From: Sarcophilus harrisii
Taxonomy: Eukaryota > Chordata > Mammalia > Dasyuromorphia > Dasyuridae
DNA: 64,000 nt
NCBI RefSeq assembly: GCF_902635505.1
Contig: NC_045431.1
Span: 70,494,501 to 70,558,500, forward strand
Direction of reading: 5' to 3'
Shown here: positions 41,758 to 53,504 of the stretch, piece by piece
Numbering within the stretch: position 1 is the stretch's first letter
How the letters are laid out: every line of letters begins with the position of its first letter
Position numbers and translations under genes: made by a program
The notes under the pieces: generated by a model
Told to the model about the DNA's origin: nothing
The model's database searches: none
The model's input: the letters and a program-made list of their open reading frames with translations, nothing else

Positions 41758-41835
41758 AGAATCAAAGAATTCTGGAGTGGGAAGTACACCTAGTTCATCT
41801 AGTCAGCAGCCATTTTCATATATTAAAGCAATTCC
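41758..41835 (-). mobile_element. MIR/Ther1 fragment, antisense
   Basis: AGAATCAAAGAATTCTGGAG, TGGGAAGTACACCTAG and TTCATCTAGTC. Confidence 0.5.
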
Positions 41836-41847
41836 TATTGCTTTGAG

Positions 41848-42045
41848 AAGCAGCTGGGTAACTCAGTGGACAGAGTTTGGAGTCAGGAAGACCTGAGTTT
41901 AGATCCAACCTCAGACACTTACTAGCTGTGTATCTGTGGGCAAGCCACTTAATTTCTATTTGCCTCAATCCATTGGAGAAAGAAATGGCAAACTACTTTG
42001 GTTTTTTGCCAAGAAAACTCCATCTACAGTAATGGTAACTCAAAC
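41848..42045 (+). mobile_element. Long marsupial SINE, partial tail
   Basis: AAGCAGCTGGGTAACTCAG, GTTTGGAGTCAGGAAGACC, TGTGTATCTGTGGGCAAGC and AATGGCAAACTACTTTGG. Confidence 0.85.
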
Positions 42046-42069
42046 CTAGTTATTTATATAGGGCTATTC

Positions 42070-42297
42070 AGGTGAGTAGATAGGTGGCTCAGTGAATAGA
42101 GTGACAGTTCTAAAGAGGGGAGAACCTGAGTTCAAATCCAGCCTGAGACATTTATTAGTTGTATGAATCTGGACATGTCACTTAACTCTGCCTTTGTAAA
42201 ATAAACTGGAGAAGGAAATGGCAAACTACTGTGATATCTATAAGAAAACCCCGGATGGATCACAAAGAGTCAGACATGATGAAAAAATTAAATAACA
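42070..42297 (+). mobile_element. Long marsupial SINE with RTE-like tail
   Basis: GATAGGTGGCTCAGTGAATA, GAGTTCAAATCCAGCCTGAG, AACTGGAGAAGGAAATGGC and ACAAAGAGTCAGACATGATG. It is head-to-tail with the copy at 41848-42045. Confidence 0.88.
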
Positions 42298-42416
42298 AAT
42301 CCTTTTTTTGATAGGAAGGATGATTATTTGATGCTTTTTTCCATTATGAGTAATGTTATTGAGAACCTGGGAGAAGGGTTTTTCTTTTTCTTCCCCCACC
42401 CCTTGTCTTCCACTTT

Positions 42417-43051
42417 TTAAAAAGCTTTTAATAGAATTTTATTTTTTCAAACACATGCAAAGGTAGCTTTCAACATTCACTTTTGCAAAACTTTGTGTTC
42501 CAAATTTTTCTCCCTCCCTCCCCACTGCTCCCTCCCCAGAGACAACAATCGAATATATATATTAACAATTTGTGATTCTTCTAAACATATTTCCATATTC
42601 ATCATGCTGCACAAGAAAAATCAGATCAAAAGGGGAAAAATGAGAAAAATAAGCAAACAAACAGCAATAACAAAAAAGTGAAAATACCATCCTTTGGTCC
42701 ACCTTCTGTCTCCACAGTTCTCTCTTTAGATGTGGATGGCACTTGTCATCACAAATCTGTTGGAAATTCTTCAATCATCTCATTGTTGAAAAGAGCCAAG
42801 TCCATTACAATTGATCACCACAGAATCTTGCTGTTACTGTGTATAATATTTTCTTGGTTCTGCTCATTTCACTCAGTATCATTCATGTAAGTCTTTCAAG
42901 GCTTTTCTGAAATCAGTCCGCTCATCATTTCTTATAGAGCAATAATATTCCATTCCATTCCATTCCAGCCATTCCCCAATTAATGGAGATCTACTCAATT
43001 TCCAATTCCTTGCCACTACAAAAAGGGCTACTATAAACATTTTTGCACATG
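42417..43051 (-). mobile_element. L1 3' part, antisense, with a 14-bp target duplication
   Basis: TTTTAATAGAATTTTATTTT, CTTTGTGTTCCAAATTTTTC, a C-rich tract, AGAAAAATCAGATCAAAAGG, TGGTTCTGCTCATTTCACTC and CTACAAAAAGGGCTACTAT. The flanks TTGTCTTCCACTTT at 42403-42416 and 43052-43065 are identical. A short ATTCC expansion lies at 42950-42968. Confidence 0.93.
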
Positions 43052-43069
43052 TTGTCTTCCACTTTCAAG

Positions 43070-43440
43070 AGAGGTTTTATTCAGCTCTACCTGGAGGGAG
43101 AAAAAGACGCTAGAAGAAGCAAGCACATAGAGGAACTAACATCTTGAGCATAATCCTGTTTCCAGATTACTGAACTAAAGATTTTAGGGGATTTCCCATT
43201 GGATGAGCTCAAGGACTCTCTAAATAGAGATGAGATTCTTTACTACCTATGGGTGAGTACATTCACCCTGTATATTATCCAGTATACCTTTATCTGTATA
43301 ACTTCTCTGATTTCTTTTTCTTCTCTCTTGGATAAATGGGTTTATTCATTACTCACCATGTCTTTTGTGTCAGTGACATTTGGTGGAAAGGGAATCGAAT
43401 CTTTGGATACAGTTTGGGACACTCCTTTGTCATTACAGAA
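43070..43440 (+). mobile_element. Possible LTR-element remnant
   Basis: A TATA-like CTGTATATTATCC (about 43269), a GGATAAATGG further on and GTCAGTGACA followed by TTTGGTGGAAAGGGAATC are arranged like an LTR end plus a primer-binding-type site. No second LTR, duplication or viral gene is visible. A worn fossil if real. Bases 43441-43949 show nothing else I can name. Confidence 0.25.
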
Positions 43441-43949
43441 TACTCACTAGGAAAACGATTTCCCTGCCTATTTTGGCCAGATAGATATAATTCTAGTCTA
43501 TTATTCCCTCTCTGAGGAGAGCCAAATAGATCAGCCTTGTAGTATCATCCTCTTGCTTCCCTCCAGCCTGCCCTGGAGAGGGGTAGAAGAGATTCTATTA
43601 ACACCTCCTTGTGACCTACATTTAGATAGACCCATGTAGACATACATACACATAGCCAACATGTACAATAGCACTTCTACCCTACACTCATCTATTAGGA
43701 TTGTAGCAACTGATATTCTTGGGTTTTAGGGGTTTTTTTTGGGGGGGGGAGGTTATCTACCTGAAAGTATGCTTTATATTTATCCCTATGGGATTTCACA
43801 TAATTATATTTAGCCTAATGTTCTAACCTGTCATCTTTTGGATTCTGATAGTCATCCATTGTTAGTTATGACTTCCAGCTTTGTCTCATTTGTGAATTCG
43901 AAATGTTTATCATCTATATGTTTATCAGATCTTTTTTTAGGACTCTAAG

Positions 43950-44060
43950 GTATTTATTAAAAGGATCTATCTTCAATTAGTATTTGACCTAAGTTTTTAG
44001 AGATGTGCTATCTTCTGCCCTCTGGGAACGTATAATCTAAGACAGACAATTAGCTCTAAA
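43950..44060 (-). mobile_element. L2-type fragment, antisense
   Basis: AAGGTATTTATTAAAAGG, TTCTGCCCTCTGGGAACG and TATAATCTAAGACAGAC. Bases 44061-44461 are AT-rich with no recognised feature. Confidence 0.45.
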
Positions 44061-44461
44061 CATTTACTCTATGAACATTTAGTCTCTAATGGCCATTCTA
44101 TAACAGAAAAACAATTTAAAATTATAGATTTTTCTCACTCTTTTCATATGAACATCTCATTGTCCTTTCATTGTAATACATTTTCTCTGTTTTTTTATAT
44201 GTTTTGTCTTGAACAAATTGAAAAATTGAGATTTTCAATTTTCTAAAATGGCATTCAGTAAGGAACACAGAAGAGAAATTAAGACGTGAGAGTGGAGAGT
44301 AGGGGGTATTTGGGGACAGAGCCATGAGCTAAACAGAACTAAAAAGTTATTAGCTAACAATTTGATTGGTTATAATCACAAAACTTGTCATCCAAAAGGA
44401 GGTTCTTTCCTAATCTCTTAGGGAATTGTGATGGGTATTGAATAATATTGTTTTTAAAAAC

Positions 44462-45130
44462 CTCTTCCCAAAAAGACCCACATGCACAAAAATATGTGTA
44501 GCATCTCTTTTTGTGGTGTCAAAGAATTGGAAATTGAGGGTAAGGCTGTCAATTGGGGAATGGCTGAAAAGGCTGTGGTATGTGAGTGTAATTAAATACT
44601 ACTCTTTTATAAAAAATGATAAGCAGGCAAATTTCAGAAAAACCTGGAAAGATTTAGACCAATGCTGAAAGAAGTGAACAGAATCAGGAGAGCATTGTAC
44701 ACAGGAACAGCAACATTGTGTAATGATCAACTATGATAGGTTTTTGTTGTTGTTTGTGTGTGTATTTATTTGTTTTTTGGTAATGCAATGAGTTAAGACA
44801 ATTTCAAGGAATTTGTGATGGAAAATGCTGACCACATTCAGAGAAAGAACTATGAAGTCTTAATGCAGGTTGAAATATACTATTCCTATTTTTCTTTGTT
44901 TTTTCCTTTTGTTTTGAGTTTTCTTTCACAACAGTACTAATGTGAAAATATGTCTAACATGATTGTACATGTATAACCTATATCAGATTGCTTGTTGTCT
45001 TGGGGAGGAGAGAGAGAGAAAGGAAGACGGATGAAAAGTTTGGAGTTCAAAATCTTATAAAGATGAATGTTGAAAACTATCTTTTGATGTCATGGGAAAA
45101 ATCAAATACTATTGAGTTAAATAAAATCAT
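44462..45130 (+). mobile_element. L1 3' end, sense
   Basis: Frames at 44438-44668 read the L1 ORF2 end (CTKICVASLFVVSKNWKLRV, GEWLKRLWYVSVIKYYSF). The 3' UTR follows with ATGTCTAACATGATTGTACA, TGTATAACCTATATCAGAT, a G-rich tract and AGATGAATGTTGAAAACTAT. A GT-rich insert lies near 44737-44785. Bases 45131-45600 hold an A13 run and GC-richer DNA with ATCCAATCACAGAG; an old reversed LTR is possible but unproven. Confidence 0.9.
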
Positions 45131-45621
45131 CTCCCAGTTGAGTCAAATACACACAAAATAATAAAAAAAAAAAAACAGTAGGTCTGCAAACAGGAACTGC
45201 TATACCAAAAGGTTTTGTCTCGAATCCCTAAAGAAGGCAGTGCTTGGGATAAAGAAGAGATGAATAGGTACAACAAAGTCAGCAATGTGGGGAATAGGTT
45301 AAAAAATAAAAAAAGAGGTGTTCATTGCAGGAAGCTGTGTAGTATAAAGCACTGCCAGGTACAAAAGAGGAAGTCTATAAAGCTTGAAGCAAAAACTCTG
45401 TCTCAAGGTCCTTGATAAGTCAAGAATCTTTTTATCCAATCACAGAGGTCAGGGAATGACCAGAATAGCAGGTTAAGGCTATGCAGCCAAACAGACCAAG
45501 TCTGACTATAAGCAAGATACCCACTTCCAGTCTGTGGTTCTGTATTGGGAATCTTACTGATTCAGAAAGGGGTAGGTTTTTATAAAATCTTAGATATTTA
45601 AAATTTATTTTTGCTTTTGGC

Positions 45622-45680
45622 TAGTGTGTGAGTATATGTGTGTGTGCATGTTTGTACATGTGTGTGCATGTAGATGTGTT
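45622..45680. repeat. (TG)n-like microsatellite
   Basis: Interrupted TG/TGCATG units, in the region just downstream of the SPCS2 pseudogene's stop. Confidence 0.85.
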
Positions 45681-45733
45681 TTGTTTTCCATGGTTATTAG
45701 CAGAAAAGGTAGTTGTTACTGAAAGTGACTGCT

Positions 45734-46290
45734 TCATTTTCCCCTCTCTATGGCAGGGCTATAATGGTGCTTGGAAATCCTAGTCTCATAGGCACTTAAG
45801 ATCAGCATTCCACTCTTGAAAAACTTGGTGATGGACTTGATAAACTCCAGTTTCCTCTGTTGTTTCCTTTTGCTGATGAAATCAGCTTCAGAGTGTACTT
45901 GTCATCATACTTTGTAAGGCAGAAAGAGACCTACCAAACCCCAGCAAGATATATTCCTGATGAATCTTTTTTCTTTCTTACAAGGAAAATGTTTTTCTCA
46001 TGTAAGGTGTAAATGGTAAGGATCCCTATCATGATGAAACAGGACATGATTTACATGGCAGGGATGAACTTGGAGGTTGGAAAAGCTGCAAGTAACCTGA
46101 AACCAAAGACACAATGGCAAAGAAACAGCAGCTAGTAGAGATAATGAGGTGGTCATCAATTAGACCAATATTTTTCACATACTTGGATTTTTCCTGATGC
46201 ACGTTTTTGGCCAAATTGTCCAAAGAATTGTCAATGATAGTCATCTCATTGATTATTATTTTAACAGATTTATAAATAGCCTACTTTTCT
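45734..46290 (-). pseudogene. SPCS2: Processed pseudogene of SPCS2 (signal peptidase complex subunit 2)
   Basis: SPCS2 is a small ER-membrane subunit of the signal peptidase complex. The minus strand has its exons joined without introns. 46244-46029 reads NSLDNLAKNVHQEKSKYVKN, IGLIDDHLIISTSCCFFAIV (functional protein: NSLDDSAKKVLLEKYKYVEN, FGLIDGRLTICTISCFFAIV), which includes the first membrane segment. In another frame SCFIMIGILTIYT and EKNIFLV give the second. YDDKYTLKL, then KQQRKLEFIKSITKFF and ETRISKHHYSPAIER give the C-terminus, ending in TGA at 45734. At least two frame changes and a stop break it, so no product is expected. The Gly/Ser-rich N-terminus is missing or eroded upstream of about 46290. 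No target duplication or poly(A) was found. Identification from remembered protein sequence; no other family fits all three blocks. Confidence 0.88.
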
Positions 46291-46564
46291 AATAGTCCAC
46301 TCTTTGTTGTTGCTAACTTGCTCTACAAGCTGGGATGGCAGGGCTGACAACCCAGAAAGGTTGAAGTTTCTATAGTTATGGTCATGATTTCATGTCCCAT
46401 TTCCCCTGCAGTCTCAGAATATCTTGTCTCTTTATAACTGATAAGGACTTTGCCCAGGGATCAATGTTGTCTGTTTCAATTCTGCTCCCTTTCTCACTCC
46501 AAACCCTTTAAAGGCCCAGAATATTGATGGAATTCAGGGAACCACCCATGAATCAATGTGAAGA

Positions 46565-46585
46565 TAAAGAGAGAGACAGAGAGAC

Positions 46586-46624
<39 letters not shown>

Positions 46625-46850
46625 GACAGACAGAGACAAAGACAGAGACAGAGAGACACAGAGACAGAGAGACAGAAAAAGACAGAGAAAGAGACACAGA
46701 GAAAGACAGAGAGACAAAGATACACATGCAGAGAGAGGGAGGGAGGGGGAAATGACAAAGGGAGAAAGGAGAGGAGGAAGGAAGGAGGAAAGAGGGAAAA
46801 AAGAGGGAGGGGGAAGAAGGAGAGAGGGAGAAATGGAAAGAAGCAAGAAG
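46565..46850. repeat. GACA/GA microsatellite and purine tract
   Basis: GAGACAGA and CAGA units to about 46735, then GGAGGAA-type purines to 46850. Open frames on both strands are artefacts. Confidence 0.97.
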
Positions 46851-46974
46851 AAAAATAAGTAAAGAAAGAAAATGAAAAGAATGTACTGTGACATTCCTTT
46901 AAATTGTTAACATTTAAATGTGACAATTCATAAAAATTTAGATCACATAAATTTAGAAATGTTAGAAATACATA

Positions 46975-47106
46975 TGCAGGGTAACTAAATGGTGCAGGGA
47001 AGAAACCTGAGTTCAAATTTAGCCTCAGTCTGTTAGTTATAACACTTACTAGTTGTGTGACTGGAAAAGTCACTTAACCTCAATTGCCTCACCAAAGAAA
47101 GAAAGA

Positions 47107-47141
<35 letters not shown>
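46975..47141 (+). mobile_element. WSINE-type SINE, rearranged, with (GT)n end
   Basis: GCAGGGTAACTAAATGGTGC, GAGTTCAAATTTAGCCTCAG, ACTAGTTGTGTGACTGG and CCTCAATTGCCTCACC. The head lacks the AGCACCAGCCCTGAAG block. (GT)n follows at 47108-47141. Confidence 0.8.
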
Positions 47142-47144
<3 letters not shown>

Positions 47145-47810
47145 AGAAACAAAATACTCATATATTTTCTAAGGATTCCTATAATATTATTATCATTATC
47201 CTTATTAATATTACTAATGAAAAACCCATTTTGAGCAATAAACACCTACATGATACCAGTTTTAACATTTACTTATAGCATGGTAAAGTCCATGGCAATG
47301 AATCCTAAATATGTCCAAACAACACTTTTACAATATTGAGACATTTGTACTTTTGTCCTTGCTCTGTTTTCAAGTAAAAGCCAATTGATTAAATGCAATT
47401 GCAATTGTGTTACTAATCACTGCAGGGTATTGATGATTTAAGTTAGATACTAACTGTAACTGGTGATTGCTACTGGGAGAGCACACATCAGAATGGGAGC
47501 TTCTGCTGACAGCATTAGAGAAGCATCCTTTTGAGTCTGAGGGTGATGCCCTAGAACTTTCAAGTCTAGATGTTCTGGAAACCTGACTCATTCAGGTGAG
47601 AAATGTGCTAAGGATCTTCAGCTTATCAAGACTACATATAAAAGTGGAACAGTTTAAAATGATAATTAAGTATCAAATCACTGGCACCACATATCATGGA
47701 GAGATTATACTTAAAGATGCTGGACTTGATGATCAAACGAGATTCTGTAATGAAGAGTTGGAAATTGGGGAACTTTTCAATTCACTGCAGTGGCAAAGAT
47801 TTCTCATTTA
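47142..47810. other. No recognised feature
   Basis: Apparently unique DNA, less AT-rich at 47450-47600. The frame 47596-47826 (76 aa) has no known motif and runs into a hAT relic. Confidence 0.4.
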
Positions 47811-48015
47811 CTGCAGGGGTTCATAATATGTAGTCCATGACTTTCTTTTTAAAAAATATTTTGATAATTAGATTCCAATATATTTGGTTTCCTTTGTCAT
47901 CCTCTACATTTTATTTTTATCCATTTTAAAACATTCTTCTGAGTGGTATTTACTAAGTTTCACCAGAATGACAAAAAGATCCATGACACAAAAAAGATAA
48001 GAATGCTTTACCAAT
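47811..48015. mobile_element. hAT (Charlie-type) non-autonomous element, old
   Basis: Begins GCAGGGGTTCATAATATG and has TTTTGATAATTAGATTCCAA, TTTGGTTTCCTTTGTCATCC, CACCAGAATGACAAAAAG and ATCCATGACACAAAAAAG, the order of a common mammalian hAT MITE that starts CAGGGGTTCTTAACC. The right end (GATAAGAATGCTTT) is worn and no 8-bp duplication is clear. Confidence 0.65.
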
Positions 48016-48204
48016 TGAATCCCTAAAAGGCATAATTAGATGACTAGAATTACACATGAGAAGATTGCTATCCTTTATAAACTAATAGACAATAAATCCC
48101 TGTAATTCAGATGCAAACACCAACCATTCTCAGCAAGTCAGCAAATAAACTACACTAAATCTAACAACAGACAGAATTAGTGATGAAAACAAGACATTTC
48201 AAGT

Positions 48205-48600
48205 CAAGGTAAAAGCATTTATTAAGCTTTCATTGTGCTCCAGGCACTCTTCTAGCTCTGGGGATACAAATACAAGCAAAAAGATAGTCCCTGTCCTCAA
48301 GGAGTTTACATTCCAATGAGGAAGACAGTCATAAAGGGGATCTGAAAAGTGTGGGGGGTAGAGAACAAAACCATTCCAGAATATGATTGAGAAGTCTGGA
48401 AAGTCAAAAGCAGGACTAGGAGGAAAATGAAGAACCCTTGGTGTGGTCCAACCCCTGGATGGAGTCCCCAGGAAAGAAATCCCCAGTGTGAGAAGGGGAC
48501 TGGCAAAGTGATGGAAGGATGTTCTAGGGTAAGAAGGCGGCTGAGTCCTGGTAGCAAAGGGAGCCAGAAGTACAGCTGTGAGAGCAATGAAGAAAATCAT
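48205..48600 (-). mobile_element. L2-type 3' end with a marsupial extension, antisense
   Basis: AAAAGCATTTATTAAGCTTT, GGCACTCTTCTAGCTCTGGG, GATACAAATACAAGC and GTCCTCAAGGAGTTTACATT, then GGATCTGAAAAGTGTGGGGG and following GC-richer DNA that I take to be part of the same element. The minus-strand frame 48621-48199 is probably accidental. Confidence 0.6.
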
Positions 48601-49072
48601 CCAGATATTACAGTGATCCATAAAAATTTAAGAATGACATTTTTCATAGATTTTTCCAAATACATATAGTTTCATTACAAACTACTTGAAATGAAAAGCT
48701 TTCAAAATGTAGAGACTTAGAGACAGAGGTTAGAACCATGAGGTAACAAAATGAAATACATGCCATCCTGACTACTACTAGAGTTGTCCTAAAAATGCTT
48801 TTCAGGACATCTCTGGAAGAGAAGTTAATATCACAATACAAAAGGCAGTTTATTTCATCCACCCCCATAATAAATAGTCTGCAGAACATTAACTATATAT
48901 TCATATTTATAATATAATAAATATGTAATATTTATATAACATTAATTATAATGCAGAACATATAACTATTAACAGTGGGATAGTAACCTATCATCAGATC
49001 ACTTCTTGCTCAAACCCATAAAAATGTGGGAGAAAGGAGATAATTGTGGGGAAAATAGTGATTCACATTTAT

Positions 49073-49138
49073 ATAGGGTGTCCTAAAAGTCTTAGACCAA
49101 TTTCAAACTATTAAAGCTTAAAACTGCCCTAAGACTTG
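49073..49138. mobile_element. mariner-type MITE, right end lost
   Basis: TAGGGTGTCCTAAAAGTCTT at the left is a mariner/MADE-like terminal repeat next to TA. The core then folds back: GTCTTAGACCAATTTCAAAC pairs with GCTTAAAACTGCCCTAAGAC with six mismatches. The expected right terminus (TTTGGGACACCC-like) is replaced by a (TG)n array. Confidence 0.75.
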
Positions 49139-49145
49139 TGTGAGT

Positions 49146-49146
49146 A

Positions 49147-49196
<50 letters not shown>

Positions 49197-49212
49197 TGTG
49201 TGTGTGTGTGTG
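49146..49212. repeat. (TG)n microsatellite
   Basis: About 30 TG units with one TATG break, directly abutting the mariner MITE. Confidence 0.97.
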
Positions 49213-49262
49213 ATAGTGGTGGGGAACACAAGCATTTATTAACATCTCCTATGTGTACTTTT

Positions 49263-49485
49263 GGGGCAGCTGAGTGGATACAGTGGCACTGTATCCACCA
49301 GATCTGGAGTCAGGAAGATAATTCCTATCTGTGTGAGCCTGGTCAAGTCACTTCATCTTGTTTGCCTCAGTTTCCTCATCTGTAAAATGGGCTGGAGAAG
49401 GAAAGACAATCTATTCCAGTATTTTTGCCCAGAAAACCCCAAATGGGGTCATGAAGAGTTATACACGACTGAACAACCACAAAAA
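49263..49485 (+). mobile_element. Long marsupial SINE with RTE-like tail
   Basis: GGGGCAGCTGAGTGGATACA, CCTGGTCAAGTCACTTCATC, GGGCTGGAGAAGGAAAGAC and AAACCCCAAATGGGGTCATG ... ACACGACTGAACAACC. A 25-nt palindrome lies in the head at 49274-49298. Confidence 0.92.
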
Positions 49486-49487
49486 GT

Positions 49488-49735
49488 GTGAGCCTGACAA
49501 ATTTTATGTTATTTGATTCTCACAATAACCGAGGTATGTTCCATTTATAGATGAGGAAATGAGGTAGACAGAGAAGGCTGTATCACAGATCTAGTAAATA
49601 TCTGAGGTTGTATTTGAACTAAGGTTTTCTTGACTTCAGGCCCAGCACTGTATCCTGTATATTGCTTTAACATTTGCAAAGTGCTTTACAAACATTTTTT
49701 ATTTGATCCAAAAATATCACTATTAGCCCTAAGCA
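49488..49735 (-). mobile_element. MIR-like SINE(s), antisense
   Basis: TTATTTGATTCTCACAATAA, CATTTATAGATGAGGAAATG, ACTTCAGGCCCAGCACTG, then a second ACATTTGCAAAGTGCTTTAC. Confidence 0.7.
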
Positions 49736-49894
49736 AAAGACAACTTGACAGACTCACTAAAGTAGTTAAATGTGAAATTTATCCCTTTATATACTTATAG
49801 ATAGTTGCTTACTTTCTATCCTTTTCCCTTTCCTCACCCCACTAGAATATACTCCTTTTCCTTCTGGGGATACTTTTTAACTTGTAAGAACCTC

Positions 49895-49980
49895 AGAATA
49901 TTATAACTCAAAATTTTTCAAAAATGAATGTTGCAAATTATCTTTATATGTAATTGGAAAAAGAAAATACTATCTAAGAA
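49895..49980 (+). mobile_element. L1 3' tail, sense
   Basis: AACTCAAAATTTTTCAAAAA, TGAATGTTGCAAATTATC and TGTAATTGGAAAAAGAAAAT. Confidence 0.65.
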
Positions 49981-50150
49981 AAAGAGAAAGATCTCAGAGT
50001 AGTAAGTGTATGGAGAGTCATTGAGTGCAACCTACTTCAAGGTTGTTTACCATTGTTTTGCTGCTACCTGTGGAGAAGAGGTTGTCCCTCTCATTTACAG
50101 GAAGCCCCCCCTGACAGGACTGTTGGTACTAGTTGTCTCTTGGAGCAGCC

Positions 50151-51791
<1,641 letters not shown>

Positions 51792-51889
51792 TTGTGACTT
51801 TTTCTAAAAGTTTAGTTTATAATGTATTAGGGAGGGGAGAGATGTATTATCCTGAGGATTCTGTTTTTCTGCAACTTCAGTTATGTAAA

Positions 51890-52070
51890 TGTGTGTACAA
51901 CATGACTAATGTGGAAATATGCTTAATATGATTGCACATGAACAACCGATTTCAAATTATTTGCCATCTGAGGAAGGAGGAAGGAGGGAGTAAGAAGAAA
52001 AAAATGGAATTCAAAAATCTCATAAAAGTAAATGTTGAAAATTATATTTAATTGGAAAAAATACCATTAT
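51890..52070 (+). mobile_element. L1 3' tail, sense
   Basis: GTACAACATGACTAATGTGG, AATATGATTGCACATGAAC, a GGAGGAAGGAGGGAG tract and AAGTAAATGTTGAAAATTAT. Confidence 0.8.
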
Positions 52071-52354
52071 GTGATAGGGGAGAAGTTCTGGCCAAAAAAA
52101 GTGTTCACGTGTATATCTAGTTATTCTTTTATAAGAAAAACTCTATTTTGAAGTAATTGTTTTATTTTTCGAGTGAACACTTACAAAAATTTTTGCTAGT
52201 TTAACGAACGAAAACTTTTGGAAAGGCATTTGGGGTCATATTACATACACTGAATTGTCATTTTTGATCTTCTGGTAACTGGAACATTTCCATCCTATGG
52301 ACCTTTGACAAAGAAAATATATTCTAAATATTCAAATGAAATATAAACTTAGAG

Positions 52355-52425
52355 TAATAAAATGAATGACTCTTCAGAGTTGAAGGAGATCTCGGAATTT
52401 ATCTAGTCTAACTTGGATCTTTTCA
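52355..52425 (-). mobile_element. MIR/Ther1 fragment, antisense
   Basis: CTTCAGAGTTGAAGGAGATC, then GGAATTTATCTAGTCTAAC. Confidence 0.45.
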
Positions 52426-52514
52426 ACATCCCCAATAGGTCATTCAACCTCTACTTAGAGCCTTCACAGTCTTTTTGACATAATCACAGAAACTTCTCAT
52501 GTTACACCTACTTT

Positions 52515-53260
52515 TTATTTTATTTTATTTTTTTATTTTTATTTAATAGCCTTTTATTTACAGGTTATATGCATGGGTAACTTTACAGCATTAACAATTG
52601 CCAAACCTCTTGTTCCAATTTTTCACCTCTTACCCCCACCCCCTCCCCCAGATGGCAGGATGACCAGTAGATGTTAAATATATTAAAATATAAATTAGAT
52701 ACACAATAAGTATACATGACCAAACTGTTATTTTGCTGTACAAAAAGAATCAGACTCTGAAATATTGTACAATTAGCTTGTGAAGGAAATCAAAAATGCA
52801 GGTGGGCCTAAATATAGGGATTGGGAATTCAATGTAATGGTTTTTAGTCATTTCCCAGAGTTCTTTCTCTGGGCGTAGCTGGTTCAGTTCATTACTGCTC
52901 TATTGGAAATGATTTGGTTGATCTCATTGCTGAGGATGGCCAGGTCCATCAGAACTGGTCATCATATAGTATTGTTGTTGAAATATATAATGATCTCCTG
53001 GTCCTGCTCATTTCACTCAGCATCAGTTCGTGTAAGTCTCTCCAGGCCTTTCTGAAATCATCCTGTTGGTCATTTCTTACAGAACAATAATATTCCATAA
53101 TATTCATATACCACAATTTATTCAGCCATTCTCCAACTGATGGACATCCATTCAGTTTCCAGTTTCTAGCCACTACAAAAAGGGCTGCCACAAACATTCG
53201 TGCACATACAGGTCCCTTTCCCTTCTTTATGATCTCTTTGGGATATAAGCCCAGTAGTAC
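52515..53260 (-). mobile_element. L1 3' part, antisense, young, 14-bp target duplication
   Basis: Begins with a T-rich (TTTTA)n end, then TATATGCATGGGTAACTTTA, a C-rich tract and AGATGGCAGGATGACC. The minus frame 53314-52949 is open for 121 codons and encodes the L1 ORF2 end (VCARMFVAALFVVARNWKLN, EWLNKLWYMNIMEYYCSVRN). The flanks GTTACACCTACTTT at 52501-52514 and 53261-53274 are identical. Low divergence and a perfect duplication mark it as one of the youngest L1 copies here. Confidence 0.95.
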
Positions 53261-53504
53261 GTTACACCTACTTTGAAATTGCAATAATAACCTTCTATTT
53301 GAGTGTGACCCCAAAATAAGAAACTGAAAAAATATTGTCTGTCATAGTTTAACTACAACGGTGCAAGAACTATGTAACTCACACAAATAATACTTAGCAC
53401 GGCACTATATCATCAACACTTATTTATTGAGTGCATGTGTACAAGGTACAGCTTTGGTTATTGGAAGTATCAATAATCAATAACACCCATTTTATGCCTG
53501 GGTT

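Noticed and set aside
45190-45540. Reversed LTR suggested by ATCCAATCACAGAG and TTTATA
   Set aside because: Ends and polyadenylation signal could not be placed; chance is likely.
46534-47073. Open frame of 179 codons on the minus strand
   Set aside because: Mostly the GACA microsatellite plus part of a SINE; no domain.
48199-48621. 140-codon minus-strand open frame
   Set aside because: Lies in an L2-type repeat; no recognisable domain and an overlapping 93-codon frame of equal plausibility.
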